A stretch of 64,000 nucleotides of DNA, taken from NCBI RefSeq assembly GCF_004340525.1, contig NZ_SLWX01000011.1, positions 1-64,000 on the forward strand, read 5' to 3'. The notes beneath the pieces are model-generated. The model worked only from the letters and a program-made list of their open reading frames with translations. It was not told the DNA's origin and did not search any database. The stretch comes from Chromatocurvus halotolerans (GTDB taxonomy: Bacteria > Pseudomonadota > Gammaproteobacteria > Pseudomonadales > Halieaceae). A program made the position numbers and the translations under genes. Positions within the stretch are counted from its first letter, which is position 1. Each line of letters opens with the position of its first letter. This document shows positions 18,087-28,471 of this stretch, piece by piece.

Positions 18087-19337
18087 TCAATCAGCGTCGA
18101 GCAGTAAATTGCGCCAGTATGCGACTCTGGCAAAGACCCCTTCGGCCGTGAATCGTGACCGGAAACGCCGAGTGCCATCGTCAGCGGTCGCTGGCAGCGC
18201 AATTCCGAGTCCCGGCAGAATGATCTCTCTGCCAGTTACCGTCGGCCCGCTAAGGGGCCCCACGCCGGCAATCGAGCCCGGAATCGTTTTCTCGAAGGGC
18301 CGGCCATCGGACAGATTGAAGACATAGGTCAGGGCGAGCGGCGGTTCATCGCATCCGGCCGCCCATGACGCAGTGACGAGAAACACCCGCCCCCCGTCGG
18401 TGACGGGACGGCTGCGCGCCACCTCGGCAGCATTCCGGAAAGGCGCAAACCATCCGGCACCCACACCGCTTGCCGACTGCGACTGTGACAGCGACAGGTC
18501 CGGCCAGGTGATCACGCCGCGGGACGCCTCCTCGGCGTCGCGCGTCTGCACTGCGTAGTCGCGCAGAAAGAACAGACCGTTGCCGAGCTCATCCGAAAGC
18601 TCGGACACCGAAGGCTCGGACACTGTCCCCTCAGACGTGATCAGTACCCCGTCGAACGGCGTACCCTCACTATCCATGCTGCGCACGAGGTCGGGCGCCA
18701 TACGGAACTGTACCGCCCCGGCGGTGCCCACCGGCGTGAGATCAGCCAGCAGCGTTACCGGCGAGGCCGATACGGCCGGCTGAGACCCGGATTGCGCCGA
18801 TCCGGCATGCCACCGCGTGGACAGCAGCGGCAGATCAATGCGCCACACGCGCGACGCACTGTCTCCCACATAAAGCCGCTGCGCCAGGCCATCCGCTCCC
18901 CGCAGAATGGCAGCCGCCCCCAGTGCTGCGGTGAGGCGCGGATCACTCGTGTCGGCCCCGTCCGCCGCCGCGTGTGGTGACTGCATCAGCTCCCAGATCG
19001 GCAGACCCGTATCCAGCGCCACCAGCATCAGTCGAGTCTGTGGTTGAAAGACAGGCCAACCATCGCCCAGCTCATCTCGCGCCGCATCGGTCACGACGGC
19101 GACATCAATGCGTTCATCGCCAACCTGCAGCCGCATCCGGTTCAGCGCTGCGCTCTGCGGAAGACGCCCCGCCGCAACGTCCTCAAGCGAGTAACGCAGC
19201 GATGGTGCATCGTCGTCGAGTGCGGGACAGCTTGCGCGGACAGACGACACCGCAATGCCGCACAGCATCAGCAGCATTGCCGTGACGATGCGGCGCCTGA
19301 GGCGCTGCACCCGGCACGCGGGGCTCACTGGTATCAT
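18087..19337 (-). CDS. Short PilY1-like pilus assembly protein
   Basis: A 416-residue exported protein (hydrophobic segment about 17-35, then ASCPALDDD) at the distal end of the minor-pilin operon, where pilY1 belongs. Weak beta-propeller-like phrases such as RLYVGDSASRVWRIDL and LTYVFNLSDGRPF resemble the PilY1 C-terminal domain, which caps the pilus tip. PilY1 proteins usually exceed 1000 residues with an N-terminal von Willebrand A-like region; that region and an obvious calcium-binding loop are absent here. It overlaps pilX by 4 bp. The assignment rests on context plus partial similarity. Confidence 0.6.
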   Translation of the reverse strand: MIPVSPACRVQRLRRRIVTAMLLMLCGIAVSSVRASCPALDDDAPSLRYSLEDVAAGRLPQSAALNRMRLQVGDERIDVAVVTDAARDELGDGWPVFQPQTRLMLVALDTGLPIWELMQSPHAAADGADTSDPRLTAALGAAAILRGADGLAQRLYVGDSASRVWRIDLPLLSTRWHAGSAQSGSQPAVSASPVTLLADLTPVGTAGAVQFRMAPDLVRSMDSEGTPFDGVLITSEGTVSEPSVSELSDELGNGLFFLRDYAVQTRDAEEASRGVITWPDLSLSQSQSASGVGAGWFAPFRNAAEVARSRPVTDGGRVFLVTASWAAGCDEPPLALTYVFNLSDGRPFEKTIPGSIAGVGPLSGPTVTGREIILPGLGIALPATADDGTRRFRSRFTAEGVFARVAYWRNLLLDAD

Positions 19338-19870
19338 TCTCTTGCTCTCCCTGATGACGAGACGTCGAGACCCACCGCGGCGCGCGCCAGCGTGGCATTG
19401 TCGACTCGCCGACGCACCCGGATATCGACCTCGAAGGCCGCCGACTGATAGTGCACGTGACTGGAGACCGCAGACTGCGCCACCCGGTCTGCGCTGCCCG
19501 CCGAAAAAACCCCGCGCCTGCGGGTCTGGTAACTGACCTGATACCGCTCATCTTCACTCATGGTGACCCAACCTCGCGCATCGTCGCAGAATCCGGCCTC
19601 ATGGCAGACAGGGACATCTCCGTCGGCAAGGGCCTGCGGCAGGCGCATCCGCTCGCGCCCCACCACCGCGCGGAGGGCACCATCGAGCAATGTCCGCGCT
19701 TCGATGCGGACGCGCAGCGCATCCGCCATGCGGGCCTCCACCACGGCCATATCGACCGCCGACAGCGCGATATAGGTCATCAGAAAGACGAATGCGCTGG
19801 CCAGAACCAGAATGGAACCGGACTGAAACCCCGGCGGCGAAGATGACCCCGACTCCTCACGGCAGGACAT
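19334..19870 (-). CDS. pilX: Minor pilin PilX
   Basis: A 178-residue protein with the PilX N-terminal pattern: short basic leader, Gly-Ser (QSGSILVLASAFVFLMTYIAL) and a hydrophobic helix followed by an amphipathic stretch. In the family, PilX is a minor pilin that primes pilus assembly at the tip with PilV, PilW, PilE and FimU/FimT. It overlaps both pilW (14 bp) and the pilY1-like gene (4 bp), indicating translational coupling. Confidence 0.8.
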   Translation of the reverse strand: MSCREESGSSSPPGFQSGSILVLASAFVFLMTYIALSAVDMAVVEARMADALRVRIEARTLLDGALRAVVGRERMRLPQALADGDVPVCHEAGFCDDARGWVTMSEDERYQVSYQTRRRGVFSAGSADRVAQSAVSSHVHYQSAAFEVDIRVRRRVDNATLARAAVGLDVSSSGRARE

Positions 19871-20840
19871 GCGCGTTCGCCTGGGCCCTGAGATTGTGCA
19901 AGGGCACTGTGGCCGAGAACACCCGTCGCAGATAGCGGTCGGCCGGCAGGTCGACGGCCGTGGTACCGAGCTGCAGCGACTGCGCGCGCGGCAGACGGTG
20001 AACGGGGTTCAGACTGCGGATAAGCACATGCACGTGCGCTGTTGTGGCCGCGCTGAGCTGCCCGGGTCCCGGCGCGCGCAGCAGGGATTCCGCCACACCG
20101 TCGCCATCCGCGTCGATGGCAAACTCGGCCTGCAGACCCTCCACTCCCTCCACCAGGCAGACGCTGCGCATGGTACTCCCCAGGCGCTCGTCGCACAGGG
20201 CTGGAATACCGTCTCCGGGCTCCTGGGAGTAATCCCTGAGGTAAAAAATATGCGTGTGCAGCTCCCACCAGCGACTCCCGTCAGACATGGACCGGGAGGA
20301 ATGTCCCGCAGCATCGACCAACGCCATGTCCGATGATCCCGCAGCCGCGATAACCAGATACCAGCGCGCCCACCGCAGGGGACGCAGCTCAGGCTCCCGG
20401 CCGGTGGTCAGGCTCGGCAGCGCCGAGCTGCGCTTGATCACCAGTGCATCCGCGCCTGTCACGAGTCGCGACTCCGGGAGACACGCCAGGCGCGCACCGC
20501 TGCTGAAGCGCGCAGCGCCACCGCTGAAGTCATCCAGCATATCCAGCGGCGTGTGCAGGTCCAGCGCCCAGCCTGGCACGTCGCCGCAGGCAGGAGCGGC
20601 GGTGACAGGCGCAGGCAGGTCCGGCATTGCCTCGCGCGCGAAAAATCCGACCATGCGCAGTTCCCGCACCAGCAGGCCCAGGGCGTGTCGTCCGCTCTCT
20701 TCCATGCGCGCCACCTCTACCTGCCAGCGCAGCACTGCCTTGCCAATGCGATAGACCTGCAGAACCGACGCCACAAGCAGCATGGCCAGCGTGATCGACA
20801 ACAGCAGTTCCACCAGCGTTACGCCCCCTGCCCGCTTCAC
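19857..20840 (-). CDS. pilW: Minor pilin PilW (prepilin)
   Basis: A 327-residue prepilin with the class III methylation motif after a short leader, MKRAGG-VTLVELLLSITLAML; the Glu at mature position 5 is present. The long C-terminal globular domain and conserved phrase RELRMVGFF are typical of PilW. Four-base overlap with pilV upstream and 14-base overlap with pilX downstream place it in the minor-pilin operon. Confidence 0.88.
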   Translation of the reverse strand: MKRAGGVTLVELLLSITLAMLLVASVLQVYRIGKAVLRWQVEVARMEESGRHALGLLVRELRMVGFFAREAMPDLPAPVTAAPACGDVPGWALDLHTPLDMLDDFSGGAARFSSGARLACLPESRLVTGADALVIKRSSALPSLTTGREPELRPLRWARWYLVIAAAGSSDMALVDAAGHSSRSMSDGSRWWELHTHIFYLRDYSQEPGDGIPALCDERLGSTMRSVCLVEGVEGLQAEFAIDADGDGVAESLLRAPGPGQLSAATTAHVHVLIRSLNPVHRLPRAQSLQLGTTAVDLPADRYLRRVFSATVPLHNLRAQANAHVLP

Positions 20841-21415
20841 GGTGCCGACCCCAGCGGTGCTGTCAACGTTAGCGCCCGGCGTCCCTCCGATGCGTCTCCG
20901 CTCGTGCAGAAGTTTGAAGACGGCGGGGCCAGGACGGCACGGGATACCCAGCTCACGCCAACCCGCAGCGTCGTCGCGTCACGACTCACACAGGCGCGGG
21001 GCAGCGCCAGAGCGCGCTGCTCACTTAGCGCCAGCCAGGCGGCTATGCCGCGTTCCGCCCACGCCGGTGGGTCACACGTGGCGCCGTCGAGACAGGCCGT
21101 AACATCACCGCCAGTCATGGCGTTACTGCCGTCCAGCGCCTGCGCGTAACGGTCGATCGCGCCGGTGTCCGACAGCAGCCGCTGCGCAAGGTCCTCCGCC
21201 AGCATCAGCGCCGCCGCGGATTCGGAGGCGGAGCGCGTTGCCTGCACCGCCCCGAACTGCATCGCCGCTACCGCCAGCGCGCCGAGTGAGAAGACCAGCA
21301 GCGCGACCAGCAGCTCCACCAGCGTGTAGCCCCCGCCACACCCCGCCGCAGCGCACTTTCCCGCGACAGATGCAGGGGCCCGGCGTCGTCCAGCGAAAAA
21401 CGTCATAGCAGACAA
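20837..21415 (-). CDS. pilV: Minor pilin PilV (prepilin)
   Basis: A 192-residue prepilin with the cleavage motif GGG-YTLVELLVALLVFSLGALAVAA, mature Glu5 present, and the phrase ALMLAEDLAQRL common in PilV. The leader before the cleavage site is about 29 residues if the ATG at 21415 is used, longer than usual; no better start is visible. It overlaps fimT by 13 bp. Confidence 0.82.
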   Translation of the reverse strand: MSAMTFFAGRRRAPASVAGKCAAAGCGGGYTLVELLVALLVFSLGALAVAAMQFGAVQATRSASESAAALMLAEDLAQRLLSDTGAIDRYAQALDGSNAMTGGDVTACLDGATCDPPAWAERGIAAWLALSEQRALALPRACVSRDATTLRVGVSWVSRAVLAPPSSNFCTSGDASEGRRALTLTAPLGSAP

Positions 21416-21942
21416 CTCCCCCAGTCGCGCGTCAGGCGCGGCCTGCCCACATGATTGAGCACCAGGCTCCAGGGCTGAACGCGGGCGCCCGTCGGCGGGC
21501 AGACCTGCAGTGTCATGCTGCGTCGACTGCTGCCATCCGGCCAGAATGAAAGCCGCTCATCAATACGTCGTGAGCCCGCGCGGTTGTAGAGCCCGAACCC
21601 GCTGGGCATGGCCGCAAAGCGGCGCAACGGCGTGTCGTTGCCGGGGTCGAATACCCCGTCCCCATCGCGGTCGAGGTAGACAAACCAGCCGTCCTCGTAG
21701 CGGCGGCCACAGGCCGAGAACGGATCGGAACCCGGAGTGACCGGACAGACACCGGTACGCTGGTTGTTGGCAATGGCCTGCGCACGCGCCAGCTGCAGAC
21801 TGGACAGCAGGCGGTCTGCCTCGGCCCTGGCCTGTGCTGCCTGCAGAAAATCGCGCAGGCCCGGGAGCACGATAGTCAGGCTGAGCGCCAGCAAGGCACA
21901 GACAACCAGCAGTTCGATCAGGGTAAAGCCGCGGCTTTGCAT
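21403..21942 (-). CDS. fimT: FimT/GspH-family minor pseudopilin
   Basis: The ATG at 21942 gives a 179-residue prepilin with an ideal leader (MQSRG-FTLIELLVVCALLAL). The body matches the GspH/FimT type: an ARAEADRLLSSLQLARAQAIANN helix, then a beta-rich domain with VYLDRDGDGVFDPGND. That acidic Dx-Dx-D loop could bind calcium, but this is only a sequence impression. In the family these act as priming minor pilins and, for FimT, in DNA uptake. The gene lies between pilE and pilV in the operon. Confidence 0.82.
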   Translation of the reverse strand: MQSRGFTLIELLVVCALLALSLTIVLPGLRDFLQAAQARAEADRLLSSLQLARAQAIANNQRTGVCPVTPGSDPFSACGRRYEDGWFVYLDRDGDGVFDPGNDTPLRRFAAMPSGFGLYNRAGSRRIDERLSFWPDGSSRRSMTLQVCPPTGARVQPWSLVLNHVGRPRLTRDWGSCLL

Positions 21943-22033
21943 GGGAGTGGCCCCGTCGTGATTCGACAGGAAAAGCCTAGAATGCTCTGGCACTCCCGCC
22001 AGTGAATGCCTGTATTTGCCGGAAGACGAGACG

Positions 22034-22456
22034 CTACCAGCAGCTGTCCGCGTCGATTCCCGTAGCCCCGCGCCTGCCGCGTGCATCCAGCGTCAAGGCA
22101 GCGCAGCGCTCGTCCCTGGCCTGCGGAGATGCAGGCAGCGGCGTTGCCGTCAGCAGGAAGCACAGAGCCAGTGAGGCATCGGGACAGGCATCGATACGGA
22201 TGCGGTAATGGCCCTCCCCGGTGACAAGCGGATCGGCATCATAGCCGAGCTCGCGCAGGTCGTCGCTGTAGCGATCAGAGACGAATCGCCACTGCTCCTG
22301 CCGGCCAGCCACCTCGACCAGGGTCGCCATCGCGTCTGCGCGGCGACTCTTGATCAGGCTGGACTGGTACGCGGGCAGCGCAACGCCGAGGAGAATCCCG
22401 ACAAGGCACAGAACGATCATCAGCTCGAGCAGGGAAAACCCACGAGAAAGCCGCAT
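22034..22456 (-). CDS. pilE: Type IV pilin PilE-like
   Basis: First gene of the minus-strand minor-pilin operon. ATG 22456 gives 140 residues, starting MRLSRG-FSLLELMIVLCLVGILLGVALPAYQ, the classic type IV pilin N-terminus. The C-terminal region with CPDASLALCFLL...CAALTLDARGRRG fits the PilE minor-pilin family (a D-region disulfide is possible). An upstream in-frame GTG (22474) would lengthen the leader and is less likely. Confidence 0.85.
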   Translation of the reverse strand: MRLSRGFSLLELMIVLCLVGILLGVALPAYQSSLIKSRRADAMATLVEVAGRQEQWRFVSDRYSDDLRELGYDADPLVTGEGHYRIRIDACPDASLALCFLLTATPLPASPQARDERCAALTLDARGRRGATGIDADSCW

Positions 22457-22498
22457 GCTTGATAACCCCGGCACGGAAACAGGTTCGCTGGACCGGGA

Positions 22499-22514
22499 TG
22501 CTGGAACGCGGCCA
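22499..22514 (-). promoter_or_regulatory. Weak sigma-54-like site upstream of pilE
   Basis: The minus strand carries TGGCCGCGTTCCAGCA, with the invariant GG and GC dinucleotides separated by 10 bp as in -24/-12 promoters, about 43 bp before the pilE start. The -12 half (CAGCA) deviates from TTGCA. The presence of PilR next door makes it worth noting, but a chance match is quite possible. Confidence 0.25.
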
Positions 22515-22626
22515 CTGTCCTGTAAACGTCAGGGGCGGTGTGTTAACGCTTTGGATGAAACGGCGCGATCGAAACGGGCCGGACAGGCTGGCCTTGACGG
22601 CGTGGCGCGCTGAAAGCGCGCGGCCA

Positions 22627-23574
22627 TCAGGTGATCTCGGTCAGGCGCAGCTCGCGCGGCATGGAGAACGTCACGTTCTCGGGCTGGCCGTCGAGCTCAC
22701 TCACGGCATTCGCACCGAGGTCGCGCAGGCGCTGTATCACCTCCAGCACCAGGACTTCCGGCGCCGAGGCTCCCGCGGTGACACCGATCCGGGCCTTGCC
22801 CTCGAGCCAGGCGGGGTCAATGTCATCCGCGCCGTCGAGCAGGTAGGAGGTGGCCCCCATGCGCTCGCCAAGTTCGCGCAGACGATTGGAGTTGGAGCTG
22901 TTGGTGGAGCCGACCACCAGCAGCAGATCGCACTTCGCCGCCAGCTGCTTGACCGCATCCTGGCGATTCTGGGTGGCATAGCAGATATCGTTCTTGCGCG
23001 GGCCGAGTATGTCCGGAAAGCGCTCGCGCAGCACATCGATCACCCGCGCCGTGTCGTCCATGGACAGCGTTGTCTGGGTAACGTAGGCCAGCCGTGACGG
23101 GTCGCGGACCGACAGCGTTGCCGCCTGCTCCTCATCTTCGACCAGGTAGATATCGCCGCCCCGGCTGCGATCATACTGGCCCATCGTGCCCTCAACCTCG
23201 GGGTGACCGGCATGCCCGATGAGAATGCACTCGCGGCCTTCGCTACTGTAGCGGGAGACCTCCAGGTGCACCTTGGTCACCAGCGGGCAGGTGGCGTCGA
23301 AGACCTTGAGACCCCGGTGATCGGCGTCCATGCGCACCGCCTGTGAGACGCCGTGGGCGCTGAATATGACGATACAGTCGTCCGGCACCTCGTCGAGCTC
23401 ATCGACGAATATAGCCCCGCGAGCGCGCAGATCATCCACCACAAACCGGTTGTGCACCACCTCGTGGCGCACATAGATCGGTTTGCCGAACACCTCCAGG
23501 GCCCGGTTGACGATATCGATGGCGCGGTCGACGCCAGCACAGAAGCCACGGGGGTTTGCCAGTTGTACGTCCAT
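22627..23574 (-). CDS. ispH: 4-hydroxy-3-methylbut-2-enyl diphosphate reductase
   Basis: Last step of the MEP isoprenoid pathway, making IPP and DMAPP with a [4Fe-4S] cluster. The 315-residue protein has the three cluster cysteines Cys12 (RGFCAGV), Cys96 (DATCPLV) and Cys198 ([10 protein letters not shown]), plus the [10 protein letters not shown] motif. The ATG overlaps the fkpB stop by one base (TGATG). It is the last gene of a long minus-strand series; ispH after lspA-fkpB is the standard gammaproteobacterial order. Confidence 0.97.
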   Translation of the reverse strand: MDVQLANPRGFCAGVDRAIDIVNRALEVFGKPIYVRHEVVHNRFVVDDLRARGAIFVDELDEVPDDCIVIFSAHGVSQAVRMDADHRGLKVFDATCPLVTKVHLEVSRYSSEGRECILIGHAGHPEVEGTMGQYDRSRGGDIYLVEDEEQAATLSVRDPSRLAYVTQTTLSMDDTARVIDVLRERFPDILGPRKNDICYATQNRQDAVKQLAAKCDLLLVVGSTNSSNSNRLRELGERMGATSYLLDGADDIDPAWLEGKARIGVTAGASAPEVLVLEVIQRLRDLGANAVSELDGQPENVTFSMPRELRLTEIT

Positions 23575-24047
23575 CAGTGCAACTCCGCCGGTTCAACCCG
23601 GTGTACGAGAACATCAAACAGAATGGTACGCCCCGCCAGCGGATGATTGAAGTCCACCGTGACCTCACTGTCATCCACCGCGACAACCAGTCCCGGCAGC
23701 TCGCCACCCGCCGCATCGGCGAAGGAGCACACCAGACCGACCTCCAGCGCCAGGTCCTGATCAAACTGGTCGCGCTTTATCACCTGAATATTGTTGTCGT
23801 TGGGCTGACCGAAGGCCTCCTCCGGCGAGACCGAGAAAAGCTGCCGCTGTCCCGGCTGCATGCCGAACAGCAGTCGTTCGAAGCCCGGCAGGAGACTGCC
23901 GTCGCCGATGGCAAAATCCACCGGATCGCCGCCGAAGTTCGAGTCGATCTCGGCACCATCCTCCAGCGTCAGGGCGAAATTCAGGAATACCCGGGTACCC
24001 TCGCCAACCCCGACCTCGCTCTCGTTACTGTTCGTCATCATGTTCAT
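23574..24047 (-). CDS. fkpB: FKBP-type peptidyl-prolyl cis-trans isomerase, SlpA type
   Basis: A 157-residue FKBP/SlpA isomerase: the FKBP fold is split by an insert-in-flap chaperone domain (residues about 75-130, including [13 protein letters not shown] and [16 protein letters not shown]). Conserved FKBP core features include [19 protein letters not shown]. The gene may start at 24047 or at ATG 24041, which is better spaced from GGAG. Placed between lspA and ispH as in E. coli. Confidence 0.93.
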   Translation of the reverse strand: MNMMTNSNESEVGVGEGTRVFLNFALTLEDGAEIDSNFGGDPVDFAIGDGSLLPGFERLLFGMQPGQRQLFSVSPEEAFGQPNDNNIQVIKRDQFDQDLALEVGLVCSFADAAGGELPGLVVAVDDSEVTVDFNHPLAGRTILFDVLVHRVEPAELH

Positions 24048-24126
24048 GCTCCATGGCTCATCGCGCCCGGTTCACTGTTATACAAAACGCGATCGTAAAA
24101 CCCAAGTGCCAGGCTCTGCCCCTGGC

Positions 24127-24609
24127 TCAGGCACGGCCGGAGCCGCGAAAACCGTCCAGCAGCAGCAGAACGGCGCCTACGCTGATAGCGGAGTCGGCGA
24201 TATTGAAGGTGGGAAAATAGCGGCCGGCGTAATGCACGGAAATGAAATCGACGACGTGACCGAGCAGCACCCGGTCAATGGCATTGCCCAGGGCGCCACC
24301 GAGAACCAGCGCCAGCGCCAGCGCCAGCAGACGCTGTTCGCCCGGCAGACGCCAGACCCACACGATGAGCGCGCCACTCACCACCAGCGCCAGCCCCGTA
24401 AACAGCCAGCGCTGCCAGCCGCCGGCGTCGCTCAGGAAGCTGAAAGCCGCGCCCTCGTTGTAGTGCAGCGTCAGGTTGAACCAGGAAAACACCGGCACCG
24501 GCCGCGCATACTCCAGCAGGGACTGCGCCAGGACCTTGCTGCCCTGATCGAGCAACAGCACCAGCAGCGCCAGCGCATAGGCGCCCCAGACCGTCGCGCG
24601 CTCAGGCAA
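24127..24609 (-). CDS. lspA: Prolipoprotein signal peptidase
   Basis: Inner-membrane aspartic protease that removes signal peptides from diacylglyceryl-modified prolipoproteins. About 160 residues with four membrane helices and both catalytic Asp motifs: [15 protein letters not shown] and FNIADSAI. The best start is TTG 24609, which overlaps the ileS stop codon by 8 bp and gives [25 protein letters not shown], aligned with other LspA proteins; ATGs further upstream fall inside ileS and would add an unlikely 29 residues. Confidence 0.92.
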   Translation of the reverse strand: MPERATVWGAYALALLVLLLDQGSKVLAQSLLEYARPVPVFSWFNLTLHYNEGAAFSFLSDAGGWQRWLFTGLALVVSGALIVWVWRLPGEQRLLALALALVLGGALGNAIDRVLLGHVVDFISVHYAGRYFPTFNIADSAISVGAVLLLLDGFRGSGRA

Positions 24610-27406
24610 AGTGGCGCTGCTCGCCGCTGCCGTCCACGTTGATAACACAGCGCCCGCATAAAGTCGGATGTGCCGTATGCTGGCCGACATCGGCACCGCG
24701 GTGCCAGCAGCGCTCGCACTTGTCGTTGCCCGATACGGCCACAGACAGCTTCAGGCCCTCAATGCCGGTCTCGGTGGCGTCGGCCGGGGCATCGGCCAGA
24801 GCGGCGACGCTGGCACCCGAGGTGATCAGGGCAAAACGCAGCTCATTGCCAAGCGCATCGAGAGTCGACTGCAGCGCAGCATCACAGTAGAGCGTCACCT
24901 CGGCATCCAGCGACCCGCGCAGGTTGCCAGACGCACGCTGCGCTTCCATCTCGCGGTTGACCGCCGTGCGCACGTCCATGACACGCTGCCAGAAATCACG
25001 GCCCATGCCCGCGCTGTCCTCCAGCCGCGGCAGGTCCGCCGCCCACTCGACCAGAAAGACCGAGTCGGCGCGCTCTCCGGGCAGATTCTCCCAGATTTCC
25101 TCGGCGGTAAAGCTGAGAATCGGCGCAATCCACCGCACCATGGCGTCGGCGATATGATACAGCGCCGTCTGTGCAGAGCGGCGGGCGATGCTGTCGGCCT
25201 GGGTTGTGTACTGGCGATCCTTGATGACGTCCAGATAGAAACCGCCGAGGTCGATGGCGCAGAAATTGTGCAGGCGGTGATAGATGGTGTGGAACTGGTA
25301 GCTGTCGTAGGCGGCGAGGATCTCGTCCTGCAGCAGGGCCGCACGGTCCACCGCCCAGCGATCCAGCGACAGCATGTCCGCTGCGGGGACCGCGTGCCTG
25401 GCGGGATCAAAGCCGGCAAGATTGGAAAGCAGGAAGCGCGCCGTGTTGCGGATGCGTCGGTAGGCGTCCGCGGTGCGCTTGAAGATCTCATCGCTCACCG
25501 CCAGCTCGCCGCGGTAGTCGGATGCCGCCACCCAGAGGCGTACGATGTCCGCACCCAGATCATTCATGGCCTTTTTCGCGGGCAGAATGTTGCCGCGGGA
25601 CTTGGACATCTTGTGACCGTCGCCGTCGACGGTAAAACCGTGGGTGAGCACCGTGCGATAGGGTGCCTCGCCATAAGCGCCAACGGCGGTCAACAGGGAA
25701 GACTGGAACCAGCCGCGATGCTGGTCGGAGCCCTCCAGATAGATATCCGCAGGCGAACGCAGGCCATCGCGACGCCGCAGGACGCAGGCGTGGGTAACAC
25801 CGGAGTCGAACCAGACATCCAGGGTATCGGTCACCTTCTCGTAGGCGGCAGCCTCGTCACCGAGCAGTTCACTGGCGTCAAGGTCGTACCAGGCGTCGAT
25901 GCCGCCGGCTTCCACGCGTTTCGCCACGTCCTCTATCAACTCGACGCTGCGCGGATGCAGCTGCGCCGTCTCGCGATGGACGAACAGCGCGATCGGCACG
26001 CCCCAGGTGCGCTGTCGCGACACACACCAGTCCGGGCGACTGGCAAGCATGCCGTCGATGCGCGCCCGGCCCCATTCCGGCAGCCAGCGCACGCCGTCAA
26101 CAGCGGCCAGTGCGTCCCGCAGCAGGCCATTCTGGTGCATGCTGACAAACCACTGCGGCGTGGCGCGGAAAATGATTGGCGTCTTGTGCCGCCAGCAGTG
26201 CGGGTAAGAGTGGCTGTAGTCCTCGGCGTGCAGCAGCGCCCCGTGCTCGCGCAGCAGCTGCACGATACCGGCATTCGCCTTGAACACGTGCTCGCCGGCG
26301 AAATGTGGCGTTTCCGGCAGATACACGCCATTACCGCCCACCGGGTTATAGACCTCGATATCATAGATCGCGCCCACCACGAAATCGTCCTGGCCGTGGG
26401 CCGGGGCCGTGTGCACAGCACCCGTGCCCGCTTCGGTGGTCACGTGGTCACCGAGAACCACCAGGATATCGCGGTCGAGATAGGGGTGGCACAGGCGCTG
26501 GCGCTCCAGTGCGCTGCCGGTGCAGCGCCCGAGAATCTCGATGCGATCCAGACCAAAGCGGGCCGCGCAGGCCTCGGCCAGCTCCGTTGCCACCAGAAGC
26601 TGGCGGTCGCCATCGGCCAGCAGCACATACTCGAGTTCCGGGTTCAGGCTCACCGCCATGCTCGCGGGAATGGTCCAGGGTGTGGTGGTCCAGATGGCCA
26701 CGGCAATATTGTCGGCCCCCGGCGCGCCGCAGGCGTCGGCAATGGCCGCGCTGTCACGGGCCGCATAGGCGACGTCGATCGCGGTCGACACCTTGTTCTC
26801 GTACTCAACCTCCGCCTCGGCCAGGGCGGAACCACAGTCGGTGCACCAGTGCACAGGCTTGAAGCCCTTGTGCAGGTGGCCATTATCGATCAGACGGCCG
26901 AGGGTGCGAATGATGTCCGCCTCGAAACGCGGGTCCATGGTGAGGTAGGGATTGTCCCACTCACCGAACACGCCCATGCGCACGAAGTCCTCGCGCTGGT
27001 TGTCGATCTGTTTGCGCGCGTAGTCGCGGCAGTGATCGCGGAACTCGGCGGCGCTGACCTTCACGCCGGCCTTGCCGACCTTTTTCTCCACGTTCAGCTC
27101 GATCGGCAGGCCGTGGCAGTCCCAGCCTGGCACATAAGGCGCATCATAGCCGGCCAGCGTGCGCGACTTGACGATCATGTCCTTGAGAATCTTGTTCACC
27201 GCGTGACCCACGTGCAGTTCGCCGTTGGCATAGGGCGGGCCGTCGTGGAGTATGAACTTCGGCCGACCGGCGCTGACGTCGCGAATGCGCGCGTACAGAT
27301 TCATGTCGCGCCAGCGAGCCAGACGCTCGGGCTCCCGCTGGGCCAGCCCCGCCTTCATCGGGAAGTCCGTCTGTGGCAGATTCAGTGTCGCTTTGTAGTC
27401 GCTCAT
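24602..27406 (-). CDS. ileS: Isoleucyl-tRNA synthetase
   Basis: Class I synthetase of 934 residues (E. coli 938). The HIGH-type motif appears as HVGH in [16 protein letters not shown] near residue 65, KMSKS in the catalytic core, an editing CP1 domain in between, and a C-terminal zinc site CERCW...CGRC. The ATG overlaps the ribF stop codon (ATGA). The bacterial-type (ileS1-like) length and zinc site suggest mupirocin-sensitive architecture. Confidence 0.98.
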   Translation of the reverse strand: MSDYKATLNLPQTDFPMKAGLAQREPERLARWRDMNLYARIRDVSAGRPKFILHDGPPYANGELHVGHAVNKILKDMIVKSRTLAGYDAPYVPGWDCHGLPIELNVEKKVGKAGVKVSAAEFRDHCRDYARKQIDNQREDFVRMGVFGEWDNPYLTMDPRFEADIIRTLGRLIDNGHLHKGFKPVHWCTDCGSALAEAEVEYENKVSTAIDVAYAARDSAAIADACGAPGADNIAVAIWTTTPWTIPASMAVSLNPELEYVLLADGDRQLLVATELAEACAARFGLDRIEILGRCTGSALERQRLCHPYLDRDILVVLGDHVTTEAGTGAVHTAPAHGQDDFVVGAIYDIEVYNPVGGNGVYLPETPHFAGEHVFKANAGIVQLLREHGALLHAEDYSHSYPHCWRHKTPIIFRATPQWFVSMHQNGLLRDALAAVDGVRWLPEWGRARIDGMLASRPDWCVSRQRTWGVPIALFVHRETAQLHPRSVELIEDVAKRVEAGGIDAWYDLDASELLGDEAAAYEKVTDTLDVWFDSGVTHACVLRRRDGLRSPADIYLEGSDQHRGWFQSSLLTAVGAYGEAPYRTVLTHGFTVDGDGHKMSKSRGNILPAKKAMNDLGADIVRLWVAASDYRGELAVSDEIFKRTADAYRRIRNTARFLLSNLAGFDPARHAVPAADMLSLDRWAVDRAALLQDEILAAYDSYQFHTIYHRLHNFCAIDLGGFYLDVIKDRQYTTQADSIARRSAQTALYHIADAMVRWIAPILSFTAEEIWENLPGERADSVFLVEWAADLPRLEDSAGMGRDFWQRVMDVRTAVNREMEAQRASGNLRGSLDAEVTLYCDAALQSTLDALGNELRFALITSGASVAALADAPADATETGIEGLKLSVAVSGNDKCERCWHRGADVGQHTAHPTLCGRCVINVDGSGEQRHFA

Positions 27407-28374
27407 GTGTCGCTGCTGTCCATGCTGTGGTGAGGCGCCAGCGAATTCTGCTGGAACCAGCGCCGCGCGGTGTCAATGTCAGTCTGGATAGCGTCGCGAA
27501 GCGCTTCCAGGGAATCGTACTTCTTCTCGGCGCGCAGACGATGCACAAAATGCACGTCGATGCGACGGCCGTACAGGTCGGGCGAACCCTCGAGCAGGTG
27601 CACCTCGAGGTTGGCGCGGGTGCCGCTGCTCACCGTGGGTCGCGTGCCGACGTTGGCGACGCCGGGATCGGCGGCCAGTGCGCCGCCGTCCACCCGCACC
27701 GCAAACACACCGGCCAGCGGCGAACGCAACCGCCTCAATTCGACATTTGCCGTCGGCGCACCGAGCTGGCGGCCGAGCTGATGGCCGCGCACCACGCGAC
27801 CGCTGATGGCATAGTCCCGCCCGAGGAGCCGAGCCGCCAGCGCAAGATCGCCCGCCGCGAGCGCGTCACGAACGCGTGTGCTGCTGACCCTCTCGCCGCC
27901 CAGTGCGAAGGTCTTTGTCGGCAGGGTGCTGAAACCCTCGCGCTGGCCGAGCTCGCGGAGAAAGGTCGCATCCCCTTCGCGCTCGCGGCCGAAGCGGAAA
28001 TCGTCCCCCAGCACCAGCCGCTGCACGCCGAGGCCCCGCACAAACAGGGCCTGCGCGAAATCCATCGCCGACATGCCACGCAGCGTTTCATCAAAACGGA
28101 TGCACAGCAATCGGTCGACGCCCAGCTGCGACAGCCGCAGACACTTCTCCCGGAAACTCATCAGTCGCGCCGGGGCTTCCTCGGGGACCAGATACTCCCG
28201 GGGCAGTGGCTCGAACACGATCACCACCGATGGCAGGGACGACGCTACTGCCTCATCGAGGAGCTGGCCGAGCACCGCCTGATGGCCCAGATGCACGCCG
28301 TCAAATGCCCCGATAGTCGCGACGCAGCCGCGATGGCGGGACCGCAGATTATGCAGACCTCGGATCAGCTCCAT
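27403..28374 (-). CDS. ribF: Bifunctional riboflavin kinase / FAD synthetase
   Basis: Makes FMN and FAD from riboflavin. The 323 residues contain the N-terminal nucleotidyltransferase domain ([15 protein letters not shown], and [13 protein letters not shown] as the family motif) and the C-terminal flavokinase domain ([22 protein letters not shown]). The stop overlaps the ileS ATG by 4 bp. It is separated by 97 bp from murJ; E. coli has rpsT opposite in that gap, but none is visible here. Confidence 0.96.
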   Translation of the reverse strand: MELIRGLHNLRSRHRGCVATIGAFDGVHLGHQAVLGQLLDEAVASSLPSVVIVFEPLPREYLVPEEAPARLMSFREKCLRLSQLGVDRLLCIRFDETLRGMSAMDFAQALFVRGLGVQRLVLGDDFRFGREREGDATFLRELGQREGFSTLPTKTFALGGERVSSTRVRDALAAGDLALAARLLGRDYAISGRVVRGHQLGRQLGAPTANVELRRLRSPLAGVFAVRVDGGALAADPGVANVGTRPTVSSGTRANLEVHLLEGSPDLYGRRIDVHFVHRLRAEKKYDSLEALRDAIQTDIDTARRWFQQNSLAPHHSMDSSDT

Positions 28375-28471
28375 CGATGTTCAGGGACACTTTCAGCGCA
28401 AAAACGGCAGTATATCGAAAACCGGTGAGCGGGCATACGCCCAACGGGCTTGCGCCGCGCGGAAGGGGACA

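Noticed and set aside
24668..27433. A 921-codon open frame opposite ileS
   Set aside because: It mirrors the ileS gene, which has all synthetase motifs; such long antisense frames are expected in GC-rich genes with strong third-position bias, and its translation has no recognisable domain.
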